Shown: positions 34,053 to 43,369 of the stretch, piece by piece
Layout of the letters: every line of letters begins with the position of its first letter
Position numbering within the stretch: position 1 is the first letter of the stretch
Program-made: the position numbers and the translations under genes
Assembly (NCBI GenBank): GCA_016783865.1
Contig: JADHVS010000002.1
Span: 1 to 64,000, forward strand
Source of the DNA: Bacteroidales bacterium
GTDB lineage: Bacteria > Bacteroidota > Bacteroidia > Bacteroidales > SM23-62
Reading direction: 5' to 3'
Length of the DNA: 64,000 nt
The notes under the pieces: model-generated
What the model was told of the DNA's origin: nothing
Seen by the model: only the letters and a program-made list of their open reading frames with translations
Databases searched by the model: none

Positions 34053-34722
34053 TATCCTAACCATCTTCCCCGAGATGTTTGACGGCCCATTCCGCCAATC
34101 CATTCTCAAAAGAGCCCAGGAAAAAGAGCTGGTTACCATCATCCTGCACGATTTCCGTGAATATGCCACTAACAAACATCACCGTGTTGATGACTACCCT
34201 TACGGAGGAGGCGCCGGCATGGTGATGATGGCGGAACCCATTGTGAACTGTATAGAAGCGCTGACCAGCCAGAGAGAATACGACGATGTTATTTACTTAA
34301 GCCCTGACGGTGACCTGCTGACGCAGAAAACAGCCAACCTGCTATCGGTCAAACAAGACCTGATTCTTCTTTGCGGTCATTACAAAGGAATTGATGAACG
34401 GATCCGGGAGCTGGTTATCACCAGGGAGATCTCCATCGGGGATTATGTCCTCTCCGGAGGTGAATTGGCGGCGGCAGTTCTGGTAGACACGGTGGTGAGA
34501 CTGATTCCTGGTGTGCTGGGTGATGAAACATCTGCCCTTTCCGATTCTTTCCAGGACAACCTGCTCTCCCCGCCGGTCTATACCCGTCCTTATAATTTCC
34601 GGGGGGAAACCGTGCCGGATATCCTCCTTTCGGGCAACGACAAAGAGATTGCCAGATGGAGGCATGAACAATCACTGGAACGAACCCGGAAACGACGTCC
34701 GGGACTACTCGACGGCATGTGA
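34042..34722 (+). CDS. trmD: tRNA (guanine-N1)-methyltransferase TrmD
   Basis: The 226-residue SPOUT enzyme that methylates G37 of tRNAs reading CNN codons. Visible signatures are [16 protein letters not shown] at the start, [13 protein letters not shown] near 53, [13 protein letters not shown] near 112, [16 protein letters not shown] near 129 (knot with bound SAM) and [16 protein letters not shown]. Length and motif order are standard. It lies between ribF and rplS, a common neighbourhood (rimM-trmD-rplS in many bacteria); rimM is not here. Sequence supports a full-length functional gene. Confidence 0.95.
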   Translation: MHIDILTIFPEMFDGPFRQSILKRAQEKELVTIILHDFREYATNKHHRVDDYPYGGGAGMVMMAEPIVNCIEALTSQREYDDVIYLSPDGDLLTQKTANLLSVKQDLILLCGHYKGIDERIRELVITREISIGDYVLSGGELAAAVLVDTVVRLIPGVLGDETSALSDSFQDNLLSPPVYTRPYNFRGETVPDILLSGNDKEIARWRHEQSLERTRKRRPGLLDGM

Positions 34723-34767
34723 TCCCCATCCTGGAATAGATTTTCGGAAAATTATCAGATCCACCTC

Positions 34768-34797
34768 TTTGCGATAAAGAAAAAATCTCTATATTTG
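34768..34797 (+). promoter_or_regulatory. rplS promoter
   Basis: TTTG (34768-34771), 18 bases, TATATTTG (34790-34797), then CAC: a good match to the Bacteroidetes vegetative promoter. It lies 40 bases upstream of the rplS ATG. Confidence 0.7.
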
Positions 34798-34837
34798 CAC
34801 TCCCTTTTCAAACAACCATTTTTAACGGAGAAAACTG

Positions 34838-35194
34838 ATGAGCAGAGCTGAGATCATGAAATACGTCGAGGAGAATTTCGTGGAGAAGAAAGAATTTCCC
34901 GTATTCAAAGCCGGTGATACCATTACCGTTCATTATAAGATCAAGGAAGGCAACAAGGAGCGCATCCAGAATTTTCAGGGGGTGGTACTCCAGCGTACCG
35001 GTAAAGGTGCCACCGAAACATTCACCGTGAGAAAGATCTCAGGAAACATCGGTGTTGAAAGAATTTTCCCCATATCTTCCCCATTCATTGAAAAGATAGA
35101 TGTAAACAAACGGGGTGTGGTCAGAAGAGCAAGGATCTTCTACCTGAGGAAACTGCAGGGCAAGAAGGCGAGGATCAAGGAACAGAGGATGTAA
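34838..35194 (+). CDS. rplS: Ribosomal protein L19
   Basis: A 118-residue L19 with [20 protein letters not shown] near 22-41, [20 protein letters not shown] near 42-61, [17 protein letters not shown] and the basic C-terminal [18 protein letters not shown]. It sits at the 30S/50S interface. It has its own promoter and a strong terminator directly after the stop. The ribosome-binding site is weak (CGGAG). A standard length and sequence leave little doubt. Confidence 0.97.
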   Translation: MSRAEIMKYVEENFVEKKEFPVFKAGDTITVHYKIKEGNKERIQNFQGVVLQRTGKGATETFTVRKISGNIGVERIFPISSPFIEKIDVNKRGVVRRARIFYLRKLQGKKARIKEQRM

Positions 35195-35200
35195 AAAGCG

Positions 35201-35232
35201 AAAGGGCGGCCGGATGGCTGCCCTTTCTTTTT
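35201..35232. terminator. Bidirectional terminator after rplS
   Basis: AAAGGGCGGCC (35201-35211) pairs with GGCTGCCCTTT (35216-35226) through one G-T pair, followed by CTTTTT. A-rich sequence on the other side lets it also serve the small minus-strand gene ending at 35231. Confidence 0.85.
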
Positions 35233-35422
35233 AGTTCATCACCAGGTAGATGGTACCAGTTTGATGAGTCTCACAAGTAGACAAGGACTTCGAGTAGTTG
35301 AGTATGTTCCTGATCACATATTCCCTGGGAGAAACACTCTTGTTGTTTTTCTGAGCCTCATTGGGGCTTGATCTCCCTTCTGAAACAGAGGTTCCAAATA
35401 AAAATGTAGAGATTCGCTTCAT
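35231..35422 (-). CDS. Small Bacteroidetes protein downstream of the ECF sigma gene
   Basis: About 63 residues from MKRISTFLFGTSVSEGRSSP, with a middle SPREYVIRNILNYSKSLS and an end GTIYLVMN. The plan (charged start, Ser-rich linker, an amphipathic NILNYSKSL-type helix, short hydrophobic end with Asn last) recalls a family of tiny proteins I have seen in Bacteroidetes, but I cannot name it. I chose the ATG at 35422 over 35428. It is downstream of the sigma gene on the same strand but 170 bases away, and it ends in the shared terminator. It could be a sigma-linked regulator; function unknown. Confidence 0.5.
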   Translation of the reverse strand: MKRISTFLFGTSVSEGRSSPNEAQKNNKSVSPREYVIRNILNYSKSLSTCETHQTGTIYLVMN

Positions 35423-35504
35423 AGGCATGATTGATGGTTTGACGATTGTTCATACCATTGAAACGGAGTTATTATTCAGATATTTTAATCGTTTAGAAAA
35501 AAAA

Positions 35505-35580
35505 AGACAGGTGAGCTGGTGAACAGGTGAGCTGGTGAACTGGTGAGTGTGGACTGTAGACTGCGGACTGAGGACTGAGA
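35505..35580. repeat. Short direct repeats near the ECF sigma gene 3' end
   Basis: Copies of GTGAGCTGGTGAAC (starting about 35511, 35527) give way to repeats of the form GACTG(T/A/C)(A/G) near 35551-35580. They end just before the stop codon of the sigma gene at 35591. Nothing else is recognisable between 35423 and 35590. Confidence 0.6.
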
Positions 35581-35590
35581 GCTTTGAGCC

Positions 35591-36175
35591 TTATACCGAT
35601 AGGATCACCTCTTTCTCCTTGACGAGTTTCCTCAGGTTGATCAGCGCATAGCGCATACGGCCCAGGGCGGTGTTGATGCTGACGTTAGTGACTTCGGCAA
35701 TGTCCTTGAAACTCATATCGCCGTAATGGCGCATCACCAGAACCTCCTTTTGCTCTTTGGGGAGGTATTCGATCAGTCGTTTGACATCCTGATGAATCTG
35801 CTGGGTGATCATCATCTCTTCGACTGATTCAACAGGGTGGCGAACTTTATCAAAGATGTTATATTCGTCCCGGTTTTCAATCACAGGAATCCGCTTGGCT
35901 TTCCGGAAATAGTCAATAATGAGGTTATGGGCAATGCGCATCACCCACTGAATGAATTTTCCCTCCTCTTTATATTGACCAGAACGGATGGTGTTGATCA
36001 CTTTGATGAACGTATCCTGAAACAGATCTTCTGCCAGTTCTTTATCCTTGACAATCATCAAGATATAGGCGAAGACACGATTTTTATGACGTCGGACAAG
36101 TTTTTCGAGGGCGGATTCGTGACCAGCTAAATACCTGCCAATCAGTTCCTTATCACTGATTGTTTGGGTTTGCAT
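35591..36175 (-). CDS. ECF-type RNA polymerase sigma factor
   Basis: A 194-residue sigma-70 family protein with region 2 (AEDLFQDTFIKVINTIRSGQ near 48-67 and WVMRIAHNLIIDYFRKAKR near 77-95) and region 4 (LPKEQKEVLVMRHYGDMSFK, then TNVSINTALGRMRYALINLR near 158-177). No anti-sigma gene is adjacent. It has a strong minus-strand ribosome-binding site (AGGAGG), unusual for this genome, immediately preceded by a perfect palindrome. The size and sequence fit the widely conserved Bacteroidetes ECF factor that lies near uvrA or rplS in several genomes (memory). Confidence 0.92.
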   Translation of the reverse strand: MQTQTISDKELIGRYLAGHESALEKLVRRHKNRVFAYILMIVKDKELAEDLFQDTFIKVINTIRSGQYKEEGKFIQWVMRIAHNLIIDYFRKAKRIPVIENRDEYNIFDKVRHPVESVEEMMITQQIHQDVKRLIEYLPKEQKEVLVMRHYGDMSFKDIAEVTNVSINTALGRMRYALINLRKLVKEKEVILSV

Positions 36176-36183
36176 GAGACCTC

Positions 36184-36200
36184 CTTTTTAGTCTAAAAAG
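36184..36200. promoter_or_regulatory. Perfect palindrome at the sigma gene ribosome-binding site
   Basis: CTTTTTAGTCTAAAAAG is an exact 17-base inverted repeat with a one-base centre. It abuts the AGGAGG site (minus strand, 36179-36184) of the sigma gene. It may be an operator, or an mRNA feature near the ribosome site. Confidence 0.45.
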
Positions 36201-36365
36201 AGTAGAAGTCTAGCCGATATTGTCCCTCCTATGTGTTAAGCGCGGATGCGCAGTTGTATTTAATTTAATACGCCTTTTTGATCGAAAGGTTGCAGCAAAA
36301 ATAGTGAAAAAAAAAAGAAAAGCAAATTTTCTTACTATTTTCGCAGTTTCTGCGGGATCGACACA

Positions 36366-39185
36366 ATGAGACGGAATGACAGATCAGACCCGAAAGAGCA
36401 CATCATCATCAAAGGCGCCCGGGTCAATAATCTTAAGAACATCAGCCTGGCAATCCCCCGGCATAAGTTTGTGGTGATCACAGGCCTCTCCGGTTCCGGA
36501 AAATCGTCGCTGGCATTTGATACACTTTATGCCGACGGCCAGCGCCGGTATGTGGAGAGCCTGAGCGCATATGCCAGGCAGTTCCTTGGCAGAATGAGCA
36601 AGCCTGAGGTGGATTCCATCCAGGGAATTGCGCCAGCCATTGCCATCGAACAGAAGGTCAACACCATGAATCCAAGGTCCACGGTTGGTACCTCCACCGA
36701 GATTTATGAATACATCAAATTACTCTTCGCCCGGATCGGTAAAACCTACAGCCCGGTATCAGGCAAACTGGTGAAACGCGACAGCGTATCCAACGTGGTG
36801 GACTTTCTGCTCTCCGCCGGAACCGGTTCCAAAGCTACCATATTTGCTCCACTGAACGGTTTGCCCGAGAATGGTGACCTGAAGGCCAAATGCAAGGTGT
36901 TACTCCAGCAAGGATTTAACCGGGTGATGGTGGACGGGGAGATCATCCGCATTGAGGAGGCGCTCGAAAAAGATGATTGCAACTACAAGGAGCTCCTCCT
37001 GGTAGTGGACCGGGTGACCATTCAGCCTGATGACGAGGACCTGGCCAACCGGTTGGCAGATTCAGTACAAACGGCCTTCTTTGAAAGTCACGGCTACTGT
37101 ATGGCTGAGACTACCGGAGAGCAAACGGAACGGCATCAGTTCTCCAGCAAATTCGAAGCTGACGGGATTACATTTGAAGAGCCTTCTGAGAATTTCTTCA
37201 GCTTCAATAATCCCTTTGGAGCCTGCAAGCATTGTGAGGGCTTTGGCAGTGTCATTGGAATTGATGAAGACCTGGTGATTCCCAATAAAAGCCTCTCCAT
37301 CTATGAAGATGCTGTTGCCTGCTGGCGTGGGGAGAAGATGAGCGAGTGGAAGAACGAGCTCATCATGCATGCGTATAAATTTGATTTCCCCATTCATAAA
37401 CCGTTTTACGAGCTAACTGCCGAGCAACGTGCCCTTCTCTGGAAAGGGAACCGGTACTTCAAAGGACTCACCAGGTTTTTTGAATTTGTGGAGAGCCAGA
37501 ACTACAAGGTCCAGTACCGGGTAATGATGTCGCGTTACCGTGGGAAGACCGTTTGCCCGGAGTGTCACGGCACCCGGCTGAGAAAAGATACATCCTATGT
37601 CAAAATCGGAGGCAACTCGATCAGTGACCTGGCGCTGATGCCGATTGATGAATTGCGTAGTTTTTTCAGCAAGCTGAAATTATCAAAATTCGAAGAGAAT
37701 GTTGGCCGGCGGCTTCTTACTGAAATCAATAACCGGCTGGAAGCCCTGACCGACGTCGGGTTGGGATACCTCACCCTCAACAGGCTCTCCTCTACCCTTT
37801 CGGGTGGTGAATCCCAGCGGATCAACCTCTCTACCGCCCTGGGAAGCAGCCTGGTTGGCTCCATGTACATCCTTGACGAACCCAGTATCGGTTTGCACCC
37901 AAGGGATACCCAGCGCCTGATCAAGGTCCTGATCCGTTTGCGCGACCTGGGGAACACGGTCATTGTAGTGGAGCACGACGAAGAGATCATCCGGGCAGCT
38001 GATGAGATCGTCGACATCGGACCGATGGCAGGACAGCACGGAGGAGAGGTAGTCTTTCAGGGAGAGGTCAGCGATATGATCTCCTGCGACAGGAGTCTGA
38101 CAGGTCAGTATCTCGGAAAAAAACGATCCATTGATCTTCCCGCCAAACGCAGAAGCTGGAAGGAGTTTATCCGTATCAAAGGGGCCCGGGAGAACAACCT
38201 CAAAATGATCGACATCGAGATCCCGCTCCACATTTTCACCGTAGTCACCGGCGTGAGTGGATCGGGCAAGACCTCCCTGGTCAAGCGAATCCTCTTCCCG
38301 GCACTGAAGAAGATCCATGGAGGCTGGGCAGAAAAGACCGGAAAGTTTGATCATCTGGAGGGAGACTATAACCGGATCGGATCGGTGGAACTGGTTGACC
38401 AGAATCCCATCGGTCGCTCCTCCCGGTCCAATCCTGCAACCTACATTAAAGCGTTCGATGAGATACGGCATCTCTTTTCCGACCAGAAACTTGCTGTTAT
38501 ACGGGGCTATAAACCAGGATATTTCTCCTTTAATATCGCCGGCGGCCGATGTGAAGAGTGTGAAGGAGAGGGAGTGCAGAAAATCGAGATGCAATTCATG
38601 GCCAATATCTACTTAACATGTGATGCCTGTAATGGGAAACGGTTTAAAGAGGAGGTGCTGGATGTTAAATACCGGGAGAAGACCATCGTAGATATCCTGA
38701 ATATGACTGTCGACGAGGCGATTAGCTTCTTTGCCCACGACAGCAAATCCTCTACTACGGAGAAACGGATTCTGGCACGGCTGCAATCACTCCAGGAGGT
38801 AGGGCTTGGCTACCTGAAACTCGGGCAGTCATCATCTACACTCTCGGGCGGTGAGGCGCAACGGATCAAACTGGCTTTCTTCCTCTCGAAAGGAAACACA
38901 GAGAAGTCAACCCTCTTCATCTTTGACGAACCCACCACCGGGCTTCACTTCCACGATATCCATAAACTGCTTATCGCATTTGATTCGCTCATCCAGCTCG
39001 GACATTCGGTTCTGGTGATCGAGCACAACCCGGAGGTAGTGAAATCGGCCGATTGGGTCATTGACCTGGGGAAAGAGGGTGGCGAGGAGGGAGGAAACCT
39101 CGTTTTTGCCGGCACACCGGAGGAACTTGTGAGGTGCAAAGAGTCCTATACGGGGTATTATCTGAGGGATAAAGTGAAGGGATGA
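36366..39185 (+). CDS. uvrA: Excinuclease ABC subunit A
   Basis: The 939-residue damage-recognition ATPase of nucleotide excision repair. It has two ABC ATPase modules: Walker [10 protein letters not shown] near 40 and GVSGSGKTS near 631; signatures [11 protein letters not shown] and [11 protein letters not shown]; Walker B ILDEPS and FIFDEPTT. Zinc-binding pairs [25 protein letters not shown] and CDACNGK are intact. The marker [16 protein letters not shown] is present. Length is normal. It diverges from the sigma gene; the start ATG at 36366 follows GGGATCG. An octamer array begins two bases after the stop. Confidence 0.97.
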   Translation: MRRNDRSDPKEHIIIKGARVNNLKNISLAIPRHKFVVITGLSGSGKSSLAFDTLYADGQRRYVESLSAYARQFLGRMSKPEVDSIQGIAPAIAIEQKVNTMNPRSTVGTSTEIYEYIKLLFARIGKTYSPVSGKLVKRDSVSNVVDFLLSAGTGSKATIFAPLNGLPENGDLKAKCKVLLQQGFNRVMVDGEIIRIEEALEKDDCNYKELLLVVDRVTIQPDDEDLANRLADSVQTAFFESHGYCMAETTGEQTERHQFSSKFEADGITFEEPSENFFSFNNPFGACKHCEGFGSVIGIDEDLVIPNKSLSIYEDAVACWRGEKMSEWKNELIMHAYKFDFPIHKPFYELTAEQRALLWKGNRYFKGLTRFFEFVESQNYKVQYRVMMSRYRGKTVCPECHGTRLRKDTSYVKIGGNSISDLALMPIDELRSFFSKLKLSKFEENVGRRLLTEINNRLEALTDVGLGYLTLNRLSSTLSGGESQRINLSTALGSSLVGSMYILDEPSIGLHPRDTQRLIKVLIRLRDLGNTVIVVEHDEEIIRAADEIVDIGPMAGQHGGEVVFQGEVSDMISCDRSLTGQYLGKKRSIDLPAKRRSWKEFIRIKGARENNLKMIDIEIPLHIFTVVTGVSGSGKTSLVKRILFPALKKIHGGWAEKTGKFDHLEGDYNRIGSVELVDQNPIGRSSRSNPATYIKAFDEIRHLFSDQKLAVIRGYKPGYFSFNIAGGRCEECEGEGVQKIEMQFMANIYLTCDACNGKRFKEEVLDVKYREKTIVDILNMTVDEAISFFAHDSKSSTTEKRILARLQSLQEVGLGYLKLGQSSSTLSGGEAQRIKLAFFLSKGNTEKSTLFIFDEPTTGLHFHDIHKLLIAFDSLIQLGHSVLVIEHNPEVVKSADWVIDLGKEGGEEGGNLVFAGTPEELVRCKESYTGYYLRDKVKG

Positions 39186-39186
39186 A

Positions 39187-39309
39187 GGGATGAAGGAATG
39201 TAGGAATGTAGGAATGTAGGAATGTAGGAATGTAGGAATGTAGGAATGTAGGAATGTAGGAATGTAGGAATGTAGGAATGTAGGAATGTAGGAATGTAGG
39301 AATGTAGGA
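39187..39309. repeat. Octamer tandem array (GGAATGTA) after uvrA
   Basis: About 14 copies of GGAATGTA run from 39195 to 39308 with almost no change, preceded by two GGGATGAA-like units. As 8 is not a multiple of 3, every frame reads a 24-base period; on the minus strand this gives a false SYIPTFLH peptide repeat. No spacers, so it is not a CRISPR array. Confidence 0.9.
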
Positions 39310-39406
39310 AGAGTGGATGAAGGGGTAAAGGGGATTGTGTTTTGGTGCATTGGTGTTTTGGTGGCAAAAAAAATTGCGAAATAGCGAAAAGCGAAAATTC
39401 GAAAAT

Positions 39407-40765
39407 ATGAAAAGTATTAATCCTGCAACCAACGAGATCATTAAGGAGTACCGGGAGCATACACCCGAAGAGGTGGTAGCGATCATCGGTAAAACGCATG
39501 CCGCCTGGGTACTATGGAAACAGAGTTCTTTTACTTCCCGCCGGGAGTGCATGCTCAAAGCGGCCACTGTGCTGCGGTCACGCCGGGAGGAGCTGGCGCG
39601 GCTGATGACCCTGGAGATGGGGAAGATCATCCGGGAGTCGGAGGCCGAGGTGGAGAAGTGTGCCTGGGTATGTGAATATTACGCTGAGAATGCGGAGCGT
39701 TTTCTTCAGGATGAAGAGATTCCCTCAGACGCTTCCCGCAGTTTTGTAGCTTTCCAGCCCCTGGGGATCGTCCTGGCTGTGATGCCCTGGAACTTTCCTT
39801 TATGGCAGGTATTCCGGTTTGCTGCACCCGCCCTGATGGCAGGCAACGGGGGCCTTTTGAAACACGCCTCCAACGTGCCCGGATGTGCGCTGGCCATTGA
39901 GGGTATCTTTCGCGAAGCAGGCTTCCCGGAGGATCTCTTTCGCACGCTGATGATTCCCTCTGGTATGGTGGAAACGGTGATCGACCACCCCTCCGTAGTT
40001 GCTGTTACACTAACAGGCAGTGAATACGCCGGCAGCCAGGTTGCAGCCGCTGCAGGTCAACGAATCAAAAAATCACTCCTTGAGTTAGGCGGATCGGACC
40101 CCTTTATCGTACTGGATGATTGCAACATGGAACTGGCAGTTCAACATGCCATCAACGCCCGCATGATCAACCAGGGACAAAGTTGCATAGCAGCCAAACG
40201 ATTTATTGTTCATAAGGCCGTATTGGAAGAGTTTACCAACCGGATTCATCATGCCTTCACTGAGCTGAAAGCAGGAGATCCGATGGATCCCGAAACGCAT
40301 ATCGGTCCTCTGGCCCGGCCGGACCTGGTGGATGATATCGACCGGCAGGTCCGGGAGTCGATCCGAATGGGTGCAATCCTGGTAACCGGAGGGGCAAGGT
40401 ATGATCGTGAGGGATGTTATTATCAACCCACGATCCTGACAAATGTAAAACCTGGCATGCCGGCTTACTCAGAAGAGACGTTCGGGCCATTGCTTGCCAT
40501 CATCCCCGTGGCAACCGAAACAGAAGCTGTCAGTGTGGCAAACGATTCAGTATTCGGACTTGGAGGTAGTGTGTGGACGAAAGATATCGCAAGGGGTGAA
40601 CAAATCGCCCGCCAGGTGGAGAGTGGAGCGGTATTTGTCAATGGCATGACAAAATCCGACCCGAGACTTCCTTTCGGAGGGATCAAAAAGTCGGGATACG
40701 GAAGAGAGCTTGGGAGCTACGGCATCCGGGAGTTTGTGAATGTGAAGACGATCTGGATAAAGTAG
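39407..40765 (+). CDS. Aldehyde dehydrogenase family (succinate-semialdehyde dehydrogenase-like)
   Basis: About 452 residues. The catalytic Cys is in NQGQSCIAAKRF near 255 and the general base Glu in LLELGGSDPF near 223; VMPWNFPLWQVFRFAAPALM near 124 and LTGSEYAGSQVAAAA near 200 form the NAD(P) site; EETFGPLLAIIP and LPFGGIKKSGYGRE are the C-terminal marks. It resembles GabD/Sad-type enzymes that oxidise succinate semialdehyde to succinate, but substrate cannot be proven. I chose ATG 39407 (MKSINPATNE); the open frame upstream to 39335 runs out of the repeat region. Confidence 0.87.
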   Translation: MKSINPATNEIIKEYREHTPEEVVAIIGKTHAAWVLWKQSSFTSRRECMLKAATVLRSRREELARLMTLEMGKIIRESEAEVEKCAWVCEYYAENAERFLQDEEIPSDASRSFVAFQPLGIVLAVMPWNFPLWQVFRFAAPALMAGNGGLLKHASNVPGCALAIEGIFREAGFPEDLFRTLMIPSGMVETVIDHPSVVAVTLTGSEYAGSQVAAAAGQRIKKSLLELGGSDPFIVLDDCNMELAVQHAINARMINQGQSCIAAKRFIVHKAVLEEFTNRIHHAFTELKAGDPMDPETHIGPLARPDLVDDIDRQVRESIRMGAILVTGGARYDREGCYYQPTILTNVKPGMPAYSEETFGPLLAIIPVATETEAVSVANDSVFGLGGSVWTKDIARGEQIARQVESGAVFVNGMTKSDPRLPFGGIKKSGYGRELGSYGIREFVNVKTIWIK

Positions 40766-40767
40766 AG

Positions 40768-40837
40768 GGACGAAGGACGAAGGACGAAGGACGAAGGACG
40801 AAGGACGAGGGACGAAGGACGAAGGACGAGGGACGAG
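40768..40837. repeat. Heptamer tandem array (GGACGAA) after the aldehyde dehydrogenase
   Basis: About ten copies of GGACGAA, some GGACGAG, start 3 bases after the stop codon. Confidence 0.9.
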
Positions 40838-40866
40838 AGATGTAATATGTGAAACGCAAGACATAG

Positions 40867-40902
40867 TACTTGAGACTTGAGACTTGAGACTTGAGACTTG
40901 AG
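40867..40902. repeat. Heptamer tandem array (ACTTGAG)
   Basis: Five copies of ACTTGAG follow 30 bases after the first array. They end just before the tRNA-Met promoter. Nothing else is seen between 40838 and 40920. Confidence 0.9.
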
Positions 40903-40924
40903 ATCTGAAACTGACGATTTTTGC

Positions 40925-40955
40925 TTTGAACTTTTATCTGAAACCGCTACCTTTG
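40925..40955 (+). promoter_or_regulatory. tRNA-Met promoter
   Basis: TTTG (40925-40928), 19 bases, TACCTTTG (40948-40955) followed by CACCC, 13 bases before the mature tRNA 5' end. It is the best promoter match in the window. Confidence 0.7.
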
Positions 40956-40968
40956 CACCCACATTTCA

Positions 40969-41042
40969 GGCGTGGTAGCTCAGCTGGTTAGAGCGTCGGA
41001 TTCATAACCCGGAGGTCACGAGTTCAACTCTCGTCCACGCTA
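40969..41042 (+). tRNA. tRNA-Met (anticodon CAT)
   Basis: A full cloverleaf: acceptor GGCGTGG with CCACGCT (first pair G-T), D arm GCTC...GAGC, anticodon loop TTCATAA, T arm ACGAG-TTCAACT-CTCGT, discriminator A. No CCA is encoded. The anticodon stem has one A-C mismatch at its loop end. CAT could also be read by tRNA-Ile2, but the body fits elongator Met. Confidence 0.93.
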
Positions 41043-41043
41043 C

Positions 41044-41072
41044 TAAAAAAGAGGCTTTTGGCCTCTTTTTTA
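41044..41072 (+). terminator. Terminator of tRNA-Met
   Basis: AAAAAAGAGGC, TTTT loop region, GCCTCTTTTTT form a 10-11 pair stem with a T run, directly after the tRNA. A short GGCAGTTGGCA-type repeat (41076-41100) follows. Confidence 0.85.
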
Positions 41073-41105
41073 GTGGGCAGTTGGCAATTGGCAGTTGGCT
41101 GACTC

Positions 41106-43010
41106 CTACCTGATCACAATCTTTTTTACAATTAAACCAAGATTTGTTTCCATTTTCAGGAAATAAATACCAGCTGGAAATTGAAAAAGATTTAATAGAG
41201 TTGGGAAACTTGAAGAGTTTGCACCTATCATTTTCTTTTTACTGATCTGATTGCCGAATATATCAAACAGTATCAGATTTTCAATCGTTGTATTACCCTG
41301 AGAAGAAAGATAAAAGAAGCCATTGTTTGGATTCGGGTAGATTATCACACCATGTTTCTGTTTGTTTTCTTCTATTCCGGAACAATTAATAAAAGTCACA
41401 TTTATAGTATCTCTGTTTTTACAGGAATTCATACTTGTCACTTCCACCCAGCATATTTTCGTTCCAATGCCAATGTCGGAGGAGTCAACAACAACAGAAG
41501 ATGAATTTGGCCCTGAAGTACCGTCAAACCACTCATAATAAGTAAAAACACCCACAGCAGTTAGCATTATGCTAAGGTTGTCACAAATGGTGGTATCTGC
41601 TCCAAGGTTTATATAAGGTAATGTTTTAACAGTTATATAGTTTGTTTTTGTTATCGAATCAGACGATACTCCATCCGACACCCTTAATGACACGTCATAA
41701 GTTCCAGGCATGTGATAATTGACCGTTGGATTTTGTAATGTTGAAATGGATGGAGTCCCTCCGGGGAAATACCAATTCCATGAAATAATATTCCCTGTGG
41801 AATTGTCTAAAAAAGATACGGATTCTCCGGCACATATACTTCCTGTACTACAACTGAAATCGGATGTAATTGCCGGAACAGGGTTCATTTCAAAAATGGC
41901 CTTTTGATCCCAAGTAAAATTAAATGTGCCCGGGTTAAGGTTTGAGAGTGTATAATAACCATCATAATCTCCTTCCCATCCCCAGTTAAAGTGAAATTCG
42001 TGCAAATTCTGATAGCCGTCACAAACAAAAAAATGACCTCCGTAAGAAGGGTCTTGCCCAAAATATATCAATGGAAAGTTATTATCCAGTTCATCTCTTA
42101 CCCAGTACTCCCAGTCTGGATTAGTTTTCGATTTCCAATGAGCTGTTAAGGGATAATTGAAATAATTTTCCAGAGCAGATTCCACTGCGGTGTTGTAGCA
42201 ACTAGAATAATTTGGCCCATAATCCATACTCACTGCCACACCACAATGAAACATTGTCAATGCAATATCAGGACAATAGGAAGTGAGTGAGTCGGGCATA
42301 TTGGACCAGTTATATGTGGTAGCGCCAAAATTTGCAAATAATGTTCCATATATTCCACAATTATAACTTTTTGAACCATTACCCTGTGAAGGGTAATTAT
42401 AATATTTCATAACCTGCGACATGGCCACTGCACCACACCCGGTTAAAACATGACCATTGGGACCTAAAGGATCTTCCGGGCAAGAATCATTGTAGTACAT
42501 GCCTTGTCCCCATTTGGTAGTTAATAATGGAGGAACGTCATTAAACTCAAAGCTACGTTCCTGAAAATCATTCGAACTATACTTTTTCCAAGTTTCATCA
42601 ATTTTAGCTGTCTTGGGTAGACCTTGTTTCTTAATATACAAAATCTGATCAATATAATTATTAATGAACATTTTACATCCTGGTGGCATATTAGGATCCA
42701 TATGTTTATAATTTCCACTGAAACTATATGCAAGGATTGGGTATGACCGGTTGTCAGCAGCAATCAAAACAAATCCCTTTGAATCCGGTAAATTAAACAC
42801 GTGAAAAACAGGAAGTGATTCCTGGCAAACCGTGTAACTATCAAAAAATTCAATATTATGAAAGGCAAATTCATGAATCAAATTTACACGTTCATAAAAA
42901 ACATTTTTCGCAATTATTCTGGTTTTATTTCTTGGTACATCTTCAGCAAATGATAGTTGTATCAAAAAAGCAGAAGTTAACAGCAATAAAAGATTTTTTT
43001 TTGTTTTCAT
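41106..43010 (-). CDS. Secreted C10-family (streptopain-like) cysteine peptidase with PKD domain and T9SS signal
   Basis: A 634-residue exported protein. Signal peptide at 1-22 (LLLLLTSAFLIQLSFA); propeptide to about 165; catalytic Cys in LTGCGAVAMSQVM near 192 and His in GGHFFVCDGY near 325, with FHFNWGWEGDYDGYY completing the papain-like site of the streptopain family. A PKD domain follows (FSCSTGSICAGESVSFLDNS; NWYFPGGTPS; GTYDVSLRVSD, about 383-465), then an Ig-like part, and a C-terminal type IX sorting domain (YPNPNNGFFYL; PAGIYFLKMET; KKIVIR). It would be exported through the outer membrane and digest proteins. Cysteine-containing PKD is unusual but not unique. Confidence 0.88.
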   Translation of the reverse strand: MKTKKNLLLLLTSAFLIQLSFAEDVPRNKTRIIAKNVFYERVNLIHEFAFHNIEFFDSYTVCQESLPVFHVFNLPDSKGFVLIAADNRSYPILAYSFSGNYKHMDPNMPPGCKMFINNYIDQILYIKKQGLPKTAKIDETWKKYSSNDFQERSFEFNDVPPLLTTKWGQGMYYNDSCPEDPLGPNGHVLTGCGAVAMSQVMKYYNYPSQGNGSKSYNCGIYGTLFANFGATTYNWSNMPDSLTSYCPDIALTMFHCGVAVSMDYGPNYSSCYNTAVESALENYFNYPLTAHWKSKTNPDWEYWVRDELDNNFPLIYFGQDPSYGGHFFVCDGYQNLHEFHFNWGWEGDYDGYYTLSNLNPGTFNFTWDQKAIFEMNPVPAITSDFSCSTGSICAGESVSFLDNSTGNIISWNWYFPGGTPSISTLQNPTVNYHMPGTYDVSLRVSDGVSSDSITKTNYITVKTLPYINLGADTTICDNLSIMLTAVGVFTYYEWFDGTSGPNSSSVVVDSSDIGIGTKICWVEVTSMNSCKNRDTINVTFINCSGIEENKQKHGVIIYPNPNNGFFYLSSQGNTTIENLILFDIFGNQISKKKMIGANSSSFPTLLNLFQFPAGIYFLKMETNLGLIVKKIVIR

Positions 43011-43369
43011 ATGCTACAAATTATTTTATACCCAGCTATAAAATTAAGAATAATTATCATACCCATGTTAACTTATTTACGCCAGACACACAACAAGTTA
43101 CCAAGAGGAATAGGAATACCTTTTTCATAGCATATAAATGATAAAAAGAAAGGGTATTCCATCTGCAAAATCCTTAGACTTCCAACATATGTACTTCCAT
43201 CACCCTTTTCATCTCTTCAAGACTGTAATAAATCCCGGCCAGTGTTGAGGAAAATCTTCAGGCTGTGTAAATGAAAAAGATTGGCTCCCATGAGGCAAAC
43301 ATAGAATCAGGGGGAGGGAAAATAAAGGACAAAGAATTAACAAAAAAAGATATGACGATCCAGAAAAGT
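43011..43369. other. Intergenic region with one short gene fragment
   Basis: No complete gene is seen. On the minus strand a frame from about 43255 to the TAA at 43174-43176 reads TLAGIYYSLEEMKRVMEVHM, which looks like the end of a lost protein. The other two frames have stops or odd composition. The right part contains one copy of a direct repeat (43289-43334). Confidence 0.4.
43289..43334. repeat. Direct repeat copy 1 (with 44780-44825)
   Basis: The 46 bases starting CATGAGGCAAACATAGAATC are repeated at 44780 with about five differences. The two copies flank the unknown gene at 43370 and the decayed fragments. Confidence 0.75.

Noticed and set aside
39187..39309. Possible CRISPR array
   Set aside because: Unit of 8 bases, no spacers, no cas genes.
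38907..39630. Minus-strand frames with SYIPTFLH peptide repeats
   Set aside because: They are the octamer array GGAATGTA read in three frames, extended into uvrA and the aldehyde dehydrogenase on the wrong strand.
40969..41042. tRNA-Met as an integration site
   Set aside because: No partial tRNA copy was seen downstream, and the T9SS gene follows directly; no integrase near it.
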